From: Nymphalis io
Lineage: Eukaryota > Arthropoda > Insecta > Lepidoptera > Nymphalidae
Reading direction: 5' to 3'
DNA length: 64,000 nucleotides
NCBI RefSeq assembly: GCF_905147045.1
Contig: NC_065888.1
Location: 11,351,001-11,415,000 of the forward strand
In this document: piece by piece, positions 25,097 through 36,995 of the stretch
Layout: every line of letters begins with the position of its first letter
Numbering within the stretch: the first letter of the stretch is position 1
Program-made: the position numbers and the translations under genes
The notes under the pieces: model-generated
Seen by the model: the letters and a program-made list of their open reading frames with translations, nothing else
What the model was told of the DNA's origin: nothing
Database searches by the model: none

Positions 25097-25904
25097 TTAC
25101 TTAGAGCCAAAAATTAGAGAGTTGGTATAACCTCTATCGGCAAAATCTGAATCTTTCGTACGTTCAGATTTATAAGGAAAACCAGGTTGCCCAGGCAAAA
25201 CCATTGGCTTAGTACGGGTTACCCTCCAGCCTCCTTTTTTAGTCCAATCCTGAAAATTAAAAATGATTCCAATATTTTTTTGTATATTTGTACAACATTT
25301 TTAGATTATATCTCGTATGTGTATACTCACATTTCCACTGTATTTGAAGTAATAATGAATGGCCAGAACACCAACAGCTATTAAACCAAGTTTTCCAGTA
25401 ATGTATCTATAATCTGCTGCACGCTGGGCTCCCTAAAAATCACAAAGAGATTTTTATAATTTTATCAAGTCTTATGATGATTTTACATTGATATAGAAAT
25501 TGATAAATTATAAAAAAAATTCTAAGTTTTAGATAATCAATCAATATGAGAATTTTGTTATTGAACAAAAGTTAAGCCATTATCAATGGTGTCAAATGTA
25601 TTAACAAATTAATTATGATGTTATTAAAATTATATAGGTTAGTTTTGTTATGTAATCTTACCAGCATAGGTGTCAGTTTATCATATAATACATCTAAAGG
25701 TTTTCGATAAAATCGACGAATTGGATTTGTTCGTTCCTTCCAATACTCTTCGACATGAACTGGTTCATTCGCAGCTAAAACCTGGTCTTTTAGCCATTGC
25801 TTGCGCCAAGCTCTTTCAGCATCAGTCATACCAAGACATCTTTCTCTTTCAGATGCCACACGACCCGCAATGGCTATGGGTTTTACGCCCGCTGTCTGTG
25901 CCAT
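25097..25904 (-). CDS. ND-B17: NADH dehydrogenase 1 beta subcomplex subunit 6 (NDUFB6/ND-B17), 165 aa
   Basis: Accessory subunit of the membrane arm of mitochondrial complex I. Exons in transcript order are 25662-25904, 25331-25432 and 25097-25249, all phase 0 (498 nt). The start MAQTAGVKPIAIAGR, the block AWRKQWLKDQ, NPIRRFYRKPLD and the late DWTKKGGWRVTRTKP are hallmarks of insect ND-B17. One membrane segment is visible at about residues 94-110 (KLGLIAVGVLAIHYYFKY). There is no cleavable presequence, as usual for this subunit. It is head to head with p38 (564 bases between start codons) and tail to tail with DIMT1. Confidence 0.93.
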
Positions 25905-26468
25905 CTTTACTTACTTTAGGAGTTATCCTCAAAAACTAATGTCTAATCCCAATTCGTAATATTTTTCTCAAGTTTGACATTGACATTTAAAATTGTTTTT
26001 TTCTTATGTTTATTTATGATACTTCAAGAACTATCCATACAGGCTAATCTTTGAAATAATAATTAAAGCCGTATTATAAATTTTATATTATCACTCAATA
26101 ATATAAAAATAAAACCATAGGTGATATGAAAATACTATAATTTGCACTTTATTAAATTTAAATGTATAACAGTACTTTTAAATACACAATTTTGAACCTA
26201 TTTGGTATAATAAGTAACTTAGAAAGGTATATATTTGTATACTTCGAATTCAAGGAATGTTCCAATGTTTCTCAATACTATATATTTAGGTTTTTTTTTT
26301 AAATAATGTCATATCTTATCTGTCACAATTTGCTACCAATGGCAATAAATTGGCAATCGCGCCGTGTGACAGTGAGATAAATTATTTTTTCAACGCAAAC
26401 CTTAATTTTTGTTTACGTTTATTTCTTATTTATATAATTGTAAGTAGTTGTTGAAACAGGAGATAACC
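25905..26468. promoter_or_regulatory. Divergent region between NDUFB6 and p38
   Basis: 564 bases between two start codons on opposite strands; it must carry both promoters unless first exons lie elsewhere. Mostly AT-rich, with a less AT-rich patch near 26338-26372 (GGCAATAAATTGGCAATCGC region) upstream of p38. No TATA box stands out. Confidence 0.4.
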
Positions 26469-29400
26469 ATGCCTCGATACCACACAGTAGAAATCAATAA
26501 AACAGAATGGATTGTACCTGAAAGATATCAAATGCTTACACCTGTGGGTTCTGGCGCTTACGGTCAAGTTTGGTATGTATTTATTTAGAATGGACAGGCA
26601 CGTTGCCAGTATTTATTTTTAAATATATTTTTTGTAAAGAAGATAACATATTGCATTGATTATAAGTAATAGTAAAGAAAAACGTTTTGAAGGAATTAAT
26701 TTATAGAGCACTGGTTTGTGTGGGTGTAACAGGTTGCGTGAATGTCCTATCATTTTAATTAAATATTATCTATTGATTATACTGATTAAATAACAAACAA
26801 ATATAGGACACCTTAATTTATTCCAAACTTAAAATAGCTGTTAAGTGTGGACATAAGTTTACAACTTGGCTATTTTTATCCTTAAAATTTTTCATATTAT
26901 AATTGTATAGAAAATTAAAACTTCCATATTAACCAAAGATTCTCATCAATAATTGGAATGAATTAATCATAATACTGATAACAAGATTTGATAATGTATA
27001 ATCTTAAATAACTTTTCCAGCTCTGCCATTGATACTTTGCATAATATGAAAGTGGCCATCAAAAAGTTGGCAAGGCCCTTTCAATCAGCTGTCCATGCTA
27101 AGCGAACATACCGGGAACTGAGAATGTTAAAACATATGAATCATGAAAATGTGATTGGTGTGTATACATTACTTTTTTAATACTTAATAAGCAAAGAGAC
27201 TACCAAAAATTATAGCAATATTTTTGTAATTTTAACATTATTTAATGTATACCATTCTATTATAGAATTTTGCTAACATATTTATGCGGATATTATTTGG
27301 AGTATCTACTTATAGTGTTTCAAGTAATTTATTTCTAAGTTAAATAAAATAATGTGGATCAGTCATTCATTCTTTTAAATGAACATTATCTATATTTACA
27401 ATTTAGTATTTTTTAATTATTTTAACTTCATATTAGTTTTAACATTTAATGGACTTTTAATTTATTGCAGGTCTTTTAGATGTATTTAGTCCAGAACGGG
27501 GCTTGGAAGAGTTTCAACAAGTTTACTTGGTGACACACCTGATGGGTGCTGATTTAAACAACATTGTTCGCACTCAAAAGCTATCAGATGAACATGTACA
27601 GTTCCTTGTCTATCAGATCCTGCGAGGTCTGAAGTATATCCATTCAGCGGGAATTATTCACAGGGTAAAAAAACAACTATACAATTTTTTTAATTATTAT
27701 AATTTATGCAGAAGTTTTATTTATGAGAGTTAAGTTACAGCTTATGATTATACGTTAACTTTATAATTATATGATGAAATGATTTATATAAGAACATTAT
27801 GTAGTCTTTCCTAGACTTTTCCTAGACGTTTCCTAGAGAAACATTATAGAATCTATATGGATTCTTTTTACATTATATGGTATGAAATAGACTATTGGAA
27901 AATGCAAAGAGAATTCATGAGTACAGAACTCATGTGCAAAGATACAATATTTTATAGATTGCTCAACAAAAATATCTAATAATATTACTATAGACATTTT
28001 ACAGACTTAACTGTATGGAATTTATATTAGTAAAGACTATGTTTAGTCTTAATAAATCAACATAATTATTTTGTTATTCATTATAGGACTTGAAACCTTC
28101 AAACATTGCTGTAAATGAAGACTGTGAATTAAAAATATTAGATTTTGGTTTGGCTCGACCTACTGAGACAGAAATGACCGGATATGTTGCCACAAGGTAT
28201 GTATATACTTTACAAAAGTAAAATCATCATCAAATAGAATGCTTTAGAAAAATAAACTGTCACAATTTCCACGGGTACCATGAAATAACACAAGACAGAA
28301 GAAATTATATCTCCTATGTATTTGTATAGAATGATATAACATTAAAATAAGATGCAGGGATATTGAAACCCTATTTTACATCAACTAATATCATAAGTGC
28401 AAGTGACGTTGTTTGTCTGTTACACTTTCACATCTTCATCATATCATCACTACTCACCCGATCATCATTAATTTTTTGCATACATGTTGTCAGGGTTACA
28501 AAAATGGACATAGGATACCTAACACTTACCTTTCCCTCGTCTGAAATGAAGCCACATTAAATTGTTTGCTTAGAATCTTTGTTAGACTTCACAATCTTTG
28601 AAAACTTATTTTCTAATCAAGTTTTGAATAAAATTATTGATAATATTCGTTTGATTATTGATTAATATTATGTTACGGTACTCAGAATTTATAATAGAAC
28701 TTGTCATTTTCCCCTTTTCTCAATTAACTAGAAATTGAGTTTAGTGCAGTATGTTACAGTTATGTTACCTGTATGCTGTATGCTACCTGTTTCATAAAAA
28801 AACATCTTCAATCAATATTCCCATCTTGTAGCCTACTGGTGGTAGGGCTTTGTGCAAGCTCGTCTGGGTAGGTACCACCCACTCATCAGATATTCTACCG
28901 CAAAACAGCAGTACTTGATATTGTTGTGTTCCGGTTTGAAGGGTGAGTGAGCCAGTGTAATTACAGGCACAAGGGACTCTGGTGGTAGGGCTTTGTGCAA
29001 GCTCGTCTGGGTAGGTACCACCCACTCATCAGATATTCTACTGCAAAACAGCAGTACTTGATATTGTTGTGTTCCGGTTTGAAGGGTGAGTGAGCCAGTG
29101 TAATTACAGGCACAAGGGACATAAAATCTTAGTTCCCAAGGTTGGTGGCGCATTGGATATGTAAGCGATGGTTGACATTTCTTACAATGCCAATGTCTAA
29201 GAGCGTTGGTGACCACTCACCATCAGGTGGCCCATATGCTCGTCCGCCTTCCTATTCTATAAAAAAAAAAAAAACATCAACAATTATATAGATCATATTT
29301 ATTTTTTGTTACTATTTCATGCAATGTTATCAGATGAGATTTATAGCAGGTGTGTTCTAACGAGAGAGATTCCTAATGCATTTTTGTCAGATTCATGTTT

Positions 29401-32400
29401 TGTCACACCGTAAATGTATATGATATAAATTTTGGTTATTGTATGTATTTTAATACACATGGATAATATCCATATCCATAATATTATTGTCTGTAGGTGG
29501 TACAGAGCACCAGAGATCATGCTCAACTGGATGCACTATAATCAAACTGTCGACATCTGGTCTGTCGGATGCATCATGGCCGAACTACTGACCGGCAGAA
29601 CTCTGTTCCCTGGCACAGACCGTATCCTTTTGCTACTTATAATTTTTTATCATATGTATGACTTATGTGTATCGTAGATTTTTATATATATCTTTTTATT
29701 TATGCTTTATTTGTACCATTATCACTTTATATTAGTTTTTTTTTTTAAATAAGCATGGCAAATCTTGTATAAGTGTCAATAGAGAAAACTCAAGCGGTCT
29801 GTGATATATATTTTAAATATACCTCAGGTAAGTTTTATAATGCTTACTAAGTCTAAAAATATAGGTTAAGATTAATGAAAAAACAAATGAAAAAATAAAG
29901 ATAAGACATGTACAACACAGAATAAGCGATTGAAGTGCAAATTGTTACATTTAGAAATGCTGCACTGGATGTCATCCTTAAATTAATAATCATCGCGTCC
30001 ATAGACGTAAAAGTTTCATTTTAATAACGACTCACATCAATAATAAAATCATTAGAAAATGCTTTATGTGGTAACACTGTATTTTAGCTTTCAACGTAGC
30101 ATAAATTCACTTTATTTCGCTTGTAAACCTTAATGGACCAACAGATATTCATCAGTTAAATTTGATCATGGAAGTTCTCGGTACACCAGCACAGGAATTC
30201 ATGCAGAAAATATCCTCAGAGTCTGTGAGTATATCCATACATTGTGGGAGATTCCGGTTGAAAGACATGTACATACCTGATTATATTAGGCGTAATAGAA
30301 GTCTGCATTTATTATTATTTGTGCCCATAAACAGATTTTAAATTGCTTTGTTGTGAACTACATTCTAACTAAAGAAGAAGTAAAGACTAATAAACTACAT
30401 TGATATTGAATTGACGCGATATGATTGGTCAAGATTCAATGATCAATGGTATTCACTATGGATTCGCGAAAAAATGGCATTTTTAATGACCGAGAAGTTA
30501 GTACCGGAATTTTGGGAAGTAAATTAAAGAAGGTATAAGTAGTGAAGCGGAATGGTGTTATATGATAAATAAAAATATAACCGTAACAGCCTGTGAATGT
30601 CCCACTGCTGAGCTAAAGGCCTCCTCTCTCTTTTTTGAGGAGGTTTGGAGCTTATTCCACCACGCTGCTCCAGTGCGGGTTGGTGGAATACACATGTGGC
30701 AGAATTTTAGTGAAATTAGACACATGCAGGTTTCCTCAGGATGTTTTCCTTCACCGTAAAGCACGAGTTGAATTATAATCACAAATTAAGCACATGAAAA
30801 TTCAGTGGTGCTTGCCGGGTTCGAACCCACGATCATCGGTAAGATTCACGCGTTCTTACCACTGCGCCATCTCGGCTTTATGACTATATATTAATCATGA
30901 ACTGTTTGTAGTGTTTTTATACGGCAGAGCTATTAGCGAATCGCATGGAATATGATCTACGGTTTGTTTATCTTTACTCCTTTTTAGATTGGAATTTGTC
31001 TATGATATTTGTTTGTAATGTCATAAATACATAAAATTGTCAATAAATGTTGATAACTAAATAGTAATCTGCATATGGGCTCTTATTAAAGGCTTTTTTT
31101 AATATTTATTGTGCTTGTAATTGTGCTTTAATTAAACTCTGGTAATGTCTCGTTACTATGCTTGTGTAAGTTTGGTGCTTGCCTTAACATTAATGCGTTC
31201 AGATATTGATCATCTCACAAGAATATTATTTCTGTGCGGAAAACCAGAACAAGAGACGGTTGACAAAATAATAAGCGAAGAGGTAAGCTAACTAATAATT
31301 AACTTTGATAATGACGTACCCAATTTTATACGATGTTTTAAATTGACTGCTATTTAACAACAAATATACCTTTCGTGGCTCGTAACCGAACCATGATAAA
31401 GAATATTGTTGAATACTACTTTTTAGAACAAAATTAATAATTGGGTCAATTTATTTCAGTTCTGGATTTCGTGTCGCGCTTCTAATGCTTTTAAATAATA
31501 CAGTCAGAATAACTTAGTATTAACATTGCCGAATAATTAATTATCTGTGGAAAACATTTGAATAGAAAAGTTTTTTTTTTTGTGTCATCTATTTTATACA
31601 TGATATTGGCAGAATATTTTGCGCTCAAATAGGTAGATACACGCCAGAAAAGGAAAAAAAAAGTTTTTGTTCTAGTTTTGAATTTTCTTATCAATTAACG
31701 TTAAACCATGAATTGTTCATTGTATTGATTTAAAAAATATTGCGTTTTGTACTGTAACCGTTTTGTCTTTATCTCTGTAATTACTTGTAAATAGTGTCGA
31801 GTGATGTTTTTGTGATAGTTTTAAATGTTTTGTTATTATGTGCATATTGTTTGCAAATTCATGTTGAAGTATAACAATGTGTCAATCAGTTTGTGCTGTA
31901 ACTATTGTTTAAGGTATATTATATACTAGCTGACCCGCAACCACTTCGTTGGGCGGTAAACATTTTTACTTGTGATGAAATTATGATCGTGGTTCGGTTA
32001 GTACTGAGTGCTATGATTTATTTCCTGACTGTCAAAAGTCGCGTTGGCCACGAAATCCGACTACCACAAAGTCTTTTATTTTTTCGGGTTAATATATATA
32101 GCCTATGACACTCACAAATAATGTGACTTTCTATTGGTAAAAGAATTTTCGAAATCGGTTAAGTAGGCCCAGAGTTTACCCCCTACAACCTCACAAACTT
32201 TACCTCTTTATAATATTAGTATAAATATATCTATCACTTCTCAATGAACTATGCAACTTTTACGGCATTGACCTGTGAAGCGATTTAAAGAGAACCGCGC
32301 TTCTATAAAACGCTTTAACACTGCTCTTGGCGCTGCTTCTATAATATTTTATAATGTGGCACAATGACAGGCTTAAGGAAACGATTCCAGTACATAAGCA

Positions 32401-34796
32401 TTTGAAGAAATAATATAATATGTGTAGATATAATAAGTACAGGGCGCATATGCTAGTCCTCTCTTAAATAAGATGAAATACAATATCGCCAGTGGAATGA
32501 AAGAAACGCTAAAGCGCCAAAATGGTTCACTTGAGGAAGAACTTTTATTTTTTTTATTCAGGAAATAAAAACTTTTTAATGCGGTATAGCTTAAATGAAT
32601 ACAGTATTATTATTTTTTGTCTAAATTTATATTACATACAGATATTAAGCTCTATTAGCTCTTGTAATGAGAGTAAGCAGTAAGTCTTTAGGTTGTGAGG
32701 GAATCTTAATAAACTGCTTATTTATCCACTTCAACAGTATCAATTTCAATCATAGTAATAAAAAATGCTCATAGACTGCAACGTAATTTGATAAAGTTAT
32801 TAATATATATATAGTAACGATATTTTTAGTCTTTTTTTGTTTTAAAAGAGAAATTCGTTAATAGCATAATTACAAAAATCTATGAAAGATGTCTACATGT
32901 AAAGTTCTTTGTCAAAAAAATAAGGGGAATATTGCTGCTTGTCTTTATATTTCAAAGGCTGTACCTAGTCAAAGAATTAACTAGGTATGACAGCCTTCTT
33001 ATCAAGCTTCTCGCATATGGGATACCATCTCGCTTGTCCAAGTTGATTCCCGGTTTCCGGAGATATCCTTACTTCTTAGTAATCATCGATGGCTACCCAT
33101 CTGATTGAACGTTTTTCAATGCTTGTGTTCCACAGGAATCCCTATTCTCAGGAAGGATACTATAACCTTTCTTTGAAATAGGATGAACAGTGGCCAGTTT
33201 CCATGCAATCGGAACTATTCCATTAATGTAAGAGAGAATGAAAGAGAATTCGTGCATTAGGGGAGAGGAGTCCTGCAGTGGTTAAAGTGTAATGTTCTTG
33301 TTATGTACTACCTTACATATTATCGTTTTGGCCATTTCAGGCGCGTAATTACATCCAGTCGCTGCCCACGCTGAAGAGACGTGACTTCCGCGAAGTGTTC
33401 CGCGGCGCGAACCCGCTCGCCGTCAATCTCCTCGAGCTCATGCTGGAGCTAGATGCTGATAAGTGCGTATAGTATAATAAAAACATTAAAATTGTTGTAC
33501 CGTCGTTCTTATTTGAGCATATTTTGAAATAAAAAAGATAAGTAAAAAAAGAAATCTCAGAATGGTTACAAGAGTTATGACTTAAGAGTATTATATTCAA
33601 TGAATAGATCCAAGTAGATGTAGTTTTTTGGAGTGTATACTGGTCATTGCATTATTAGGCATATTTTCTTTAAAAAAGTATTGAGTGGGGGTAAATTCTC
33701 TACACGTGATTGTATATTATGGTTTATAACCGTGGGCAGACGCATCACGGCGGAGCAGGCGCTGGCGCACGAGTACTTGTCGCAGTACGCAGACCCCACG
33801 GACGAGCCCGTGTCGGCGCCCTATGATCAGAGCTTCGAGGACATGGAATTGCCAGTTGACAAGTGGAAAGGTAACCCACGTGCGCTGTATTCTGCAAAAG
33901 TTATACTATTGCTTAAAATTTATATTTAAATATAGCCTATTCCAACCTCAAAAAAACCGAGATGGCCCAGTGGTAAGAACGCGTGAATGTTAACCGATGA
34001 TCGTGGGTTGAAACCGGGCAAGCACCACTGAATTTTCATGTGCTTAATTTGTGATTATAATTCATCTCGTGCTTTACGGTAAAGGAAAACATCGTGAGGA
34101 AACCTGCATGTGTCTAATTTCTCTGAAATTCTGCTACATGTGTATTCCACTAAACCGCATTGGAGCAGCGTGGTTGAATAAACTCCAAGCCTCCTCAAAA
34201 AGGGAGAGGAGGTCTTTAGCCCAGCGGTGGGACATTCACAGGCTGTTACGGTATTCTAACCACAAGAGGAGTAAAGACAAATAAAAAACTTGACATTGAA
34301 CTGACGCGATATCATTGCTCGATATCCTGCATAAGTTAGCGGATATAAGTAGATAAGTGAAATAGTGTTTTATTATAAATAAAGATTAATTCATCAAGAT
34401 TAGATTACTTTACTCCTTTGATTGAAATAGGTAAAAGGCGTTTTAACAGTCGCGTTGATCTAGTAACTTGCTTATAAAGCTGATCCCGACGTTTTCGGTT
34501 CAAACCTGCTAGGTCGGGTTAACCTCTGAAAGCCCTTGATCCTGTGGTAATAAAGACTGCTCTGTGTTTGGATCTGTGCACACACACTTGTGCGCTATAA
34601 TATGGATGCGCAGTTTGCTAATCTGTTAATAAAGGCAGTCGTAGTAGAAATCGGTCAGTGAGATATTATCATATGCGTTTAAATTGACGATTTTTAAACA
34701 TATATCTATTTTACAGAACTAGTATGGAAAGAAGTAGTGGAGTTCAAGCCTCATCCGCAGCACATGAATACGGTGATCGAAGTTAACCCTTCATAA
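26469..34796 (+). CDS. p38: p38 mitogen-activated protein kinase (9 coding exons plus one alternative, 360 aa)
   Basis: Stress-activated Ser/Thr kinase acting in the cytoplasm and nucleus downstream of MKK3/6. Exons: 26469-26572, 27021-27157, 27471-27664, 28087-28196, 29497-29621, 30145-30224 (6a) or 31203-31282 (6b), 33341-33462, 33740-33870, 34717-34796. The total is 1083 nt with either exon 6. Visible features are the Gly-rich loop GSGAYGQV, ATP-binding Lys in VAIKK (K49), HRD (144-146), DFG (164-166), the dual phosphorylation motif T176-G-Y178, WYRAPEIML, and the C-terminal SFEDMELPVDKWKEL. The length is that of p38 proteins. Introns carry SINE, MITE and LINE pieces. Insects can have more than one p38, and I cannot say which Drosophila paralogue corresponds. 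Confidence 0.96.
28833..29262 (-). repeat. Family B repeat with duplicated end
   Basis: A reverse-oriented family B copy in p38 intron 4. Its left-hand 145 bases occur twice head to tail (28833-28977 and 28978-29121) and differ by only a few bases. The second unit continues into the rest of the repeat and ends in a T/A-rich tail. The duplicated part begins near GGTGGTAGGGCTTTG and ends near GGCACAAGGGAC. Confidence 0.85.
30145..30224 (+). CDS. p38: p38 exon 6a (canonical form of the alternative pair)
   Basis: Encodes HIHQLNLIMEVLGTP followed by AQEFMQKISSES after the activation segment. This is the form closest to fly p38 and to human p38 alpha isoform CSBP2. The exon is 80 nt, phase 1 in and phase 0 out, with donor GTGAGT. 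It can replace or be replaced by 31203-31282. Confidence 0.93.
30370..30987 (+). mobile_element. Putative MITE interrupted by a SINE
   Basis: The left end reads AGAAGTAAAGACTAATAAAC; the right end, on the other strand, reads AAAGGAGTAAAGATAAAC, giving imperfect terminal inverted repeats. The left body (TTGAATTGACGCGATATGAT, then GTATAAGTAGTGAAG) recurs at 34258-34420 in the same orientation. A family A SINE lies inside at 30581-30879. It sits in the intron between p38 exons 6a and 6b. Confidence 0.55.
30581..30879 (-). repeat. Family A tRNA-derived SINE
   Basis: Nearly full-length reverse copy. It runs from the tail side GTAACAGCCTGTGAATGTCC to the head, where box B (GGGTTCGAACCC, self-complementary) and box A are readable on the minus strand. 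It lies between the alternative exons 6a and 6b of p38. Confidence 0.85.
31203..31282 (+). CDS. p38: p38 alternative exon 6b, mutually exclusive with 6a
   Basis: It is 80 nt, the same length as exon 6a, with the same entering phase (C from exon 5 plus AT gives His) and leaving phase. It encodes HIDHLTRILFLCGKP followed by EQETVDKIISEE, homologous to exon 6a but clearly diverged. The acceptor is GCGTTCAG and the donor GTAAGC. Including both exons or neither breaks the frame, so only one can be used per mRNA. The same segment alternates in vertebrate MAPK14 (CSBP1/CSBP2). The open frame, phase and homology support a real exon; expression is unseen. Confidence 0.85.
31923..32228 (+). repeat. Interspersed repeat, LINE-tail type
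   Basis: Starts ACTAGCTGACCCGCAACCAC and ends TTTATAATATTAGTATA. Paired ends of this kind flank many old interspersed copies in lepidopteran genomes. An inner block GAAATCGGTTAAGTAGGCCC also fits. No open reading frame is preserved. Assignment to a LINE clade is uncertain. It lies in the p38 intron after exon 6b. Confidence 0.55.
32956..33165 (+). pseudogene. Fragment of a jockey/CR1-type LINE reverse transcriptase
   Basis: One frame reads RYDSLLIKLLAYGIPSRLSK, then a stretch with one stop codon, then FFNACVPQESLFS. This parallels the reverse transcriptase pattern of a Trp-His-Asp-rich start, GVP-type turn and INAGVPQGSVLSP. The catalytic YADD region is absent. It lies in a p38 intron. Confidence 0.6.
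33957..34251 (+). repeat. Family A tRNA-derived SINE
   Basis: Nearly full-length forward copy from CCGAGATGGCCCAGTGGTAA to ACATTCACAGGCTGTTACGG. An imperfect duplication, TATTCCAACCTCA before and TATTCTAACCACA after (about 11 of 13 bases match), looks like its target site. It lies in p38 intron 8, directly beside the MITE copy. Confidence 0.85.
34258..34420 (+). mobile_element. Putative MITE, second copy
   Basis: Ends AGAGGAGTAAAGAC and, on the other strand, AAAGGAGTAAAGTAATC. Body blocks TTGAACTGACGCGATATCAT and GATATAAGTAGATAAGTGAA match the copy at 30370-30987. It is about 160 bp with no coding capacity. Confidence 0.55.
34446..34672 (+). repeat. Family C tRNA-derived SINE
   Basis: Head with box A-like GTTGATCTAGTAACTTG and box B-like CGGTTCAAACCTG. 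The tail blocks CACACACTTGTGCGCTATAA, TGCGCAGTTTGCTAATCT and GAAATCGGTCAG match the reverse complement of 56607-56700. It is degraded and lies about 45 bases before the last p38 exon. Confidence 0.65.
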
Positions 34797-35082
34797 TTTA
34801 AATGTTGTCACATTAAAAATATACAGGCCATAGGCCATTTTACTTATTGGACTATAATGTGATAAAAGGAGCAGGCGACCGGGAAATTTTAGATTACGGA
34901 AAAAAAAAACATTTTGAAATCGTATTACGTATTATTATAGTAAAAAGCTCTACAAAGCCATCATTAAAATTTAATTTTTCAAGAATACATCGAATATATA
35001 CTATATAATATAAATAGTGTATAACTATGATTTTTTTGATGATGATTTTAGAGTAGTGACATTTTTATTATTTTCTAAGGAA

Positions 35083-35088
35083 AATAAA
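35083..35088 (+). terminator. Candidate poly(A) signal of p38
   Basis: AATAAA 287 bases after the p38 stop codon; a second one lies near 35437. Choice between them is not possible from sequence. Confidence 0.4.
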
Positions 35089-36774
35089 TGGCATTGGATT
35101 ATTTCGTGTTTTAACAAACGGCGCGCTTTAATAAAGCGTACACGGTTCAGTTTCAGGCAAAAGTTAAATATATAACGATTTTAACAATTTTGTTGATGAA
35201 ATTTCAAATCTACATCAATTTTTCTCAATTTTCGTCGATCGACTAAAATGAAGCCGTGTAAGCCGTGTGGATCCGCTGTATTAAAAATTAGAATTAAAGA
35301 AAAATCAATATGGGGAGCAACTAACCCGGACGTCTGTCTCCGTTATCAAGAGTCAATTCTTATACGTATAGATTATACGTCGTTATTAAATGTTATTTAA
35401 TAACATTTTTCTGCCGGTCAGTATGTAACAGTATAAATAAACTTAAAATTCTACAACGATCGTAGCCTTATTTATCTATGGATGCTTATGTTAATTTCAT
35501 AGACATTTTCTAATAAGTTTATTCCAGTACGTATATGAATATGAAAATAAAATAAGTTGTCTTATTAAAATTTCTTCTAGAGTTTATTGATAACGATGAA
35601 TTTCGTATTTTAACTTGTAAGTAATATTTATTCTTTTGCCCATTAATGAGCTTTGCGTTAATTATTTGTATTTTATTTTAATCTTAGTGATTTAAAAATG
35701 ATCTAAGAGTTTTTATTTTACATCTTACATTATTCAATTTTTTTTTTAAATATTTTAAAATTATAATAATGGGACTATTATATTATCTGTTTGGATAAAC
35801 TTTAAAAGCTTTGTGATGAAAATATGGCCTAATATATTGTTTAGCGCTAAAATGCAGTTTAAAAATATTGTATGCTTTGTCTTGCTTTTTCAAAAATAGG
35901 TAAAACATACTGGAAAATACCGTCCATCTTAGATGGCTTACATTATTGCTCATTTTTTTTTAAATAAGATTAAGAAAGAAATATATATATTTTATATACA
36001 GGTTTAAAAACCGATTGCCATAATCAGAATTGTTACCTACAATTAATTGCCGCATCAAGTACAACTCCGTCACAATAGCTGAAAAGTTATTTTTTTATCT
36101 GTGGCACAAATCCTTAAAGTTTAAAACGTTATTTCGAAAGTGTACGTGACGTTGTTGTATTCGATGTGCGACGTTCAAACAAGTTTTATCTTGTTTTTGT
36201 AATGTATTGTTATTTTGACTTAAGTTTAGTATTTGAATCAATATAAGTTTACCTCGAATTTATCTTTTATTTTATAATCTTTTTTCATCCTAACGTATTT
36301 TATTAATGCGAAAGTCTGTCTGAAGATATTAACTACTCTAGCGATCTTCAAAATTTTGCATAAACAAAAGGACTTAACACCTGATCCCCCCTCACAAACG
36401 CGTGTGCATGTGTACGATTTGTTTACTACACGTTTCATACATTCCTACTAGACTATTAAGTAAAGGCCTGCTACCGTGTAGAGACTAGGTCTTATGGTGA
36501 AAGTTAGATGCTTATTCCACCTTAACCGGAAGACGCAACTCTCAGTCTACCTCATGGCGGTGTAGAAATAAAACAAAAAAGTATTGATAAAACAATTGAT
36601 ATATACTGGCGATTTTGGAAATCGTATAAATTTATCTGACTCCAAAATATTTCAGGAAAAAGTTACAGGAAATTTTCTGCTCTGTAGTTTTTGTAACTAT
36701 TTAACCCGGGGTGGCGCTGAAGAGATGTTGTATTGAAAAACAGATTTTTGTACTTTTCTTTTAAATTTAAAATA

Positions 36775-36995
36775 GACAGCTAGATTGGCAACCTGATGAT
36801 GGTAAGTGGTCATCACAAATTGACCCAGGAAGAAACTTCAACCATCCCTTACATCGACAATGTGCTACCAACCTCGGAAACTAAGGTCTTATGTCCCTTG
36901 TGCCTGTAGTTACATTATCAACATAACCAAGTATTGCTAAGTAAGAATATATGATGAGTTGGTTACCACAAAGCCCAACCACCAAGTAACAGGAA
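36775..36995 (+). repeat. Family B repeat, degraded copy
   Basis: GATGGTAAGTGGTCATCACA, the CTACCAACCTCGGAAACTAA block, CTTATGTCCCTTGTGCCTGT and the closing AAAGCCCAACCACCAAGTA follow the family B order, with heavy divergence in the second half. Confidence 0.7.

Noticed and set aside
32636..32680. Possible third alternative p38 exon starting CAGATATTAAG
   Set aside because: The required frame meets a stop after a few codons and the residues do not resemble the segment.
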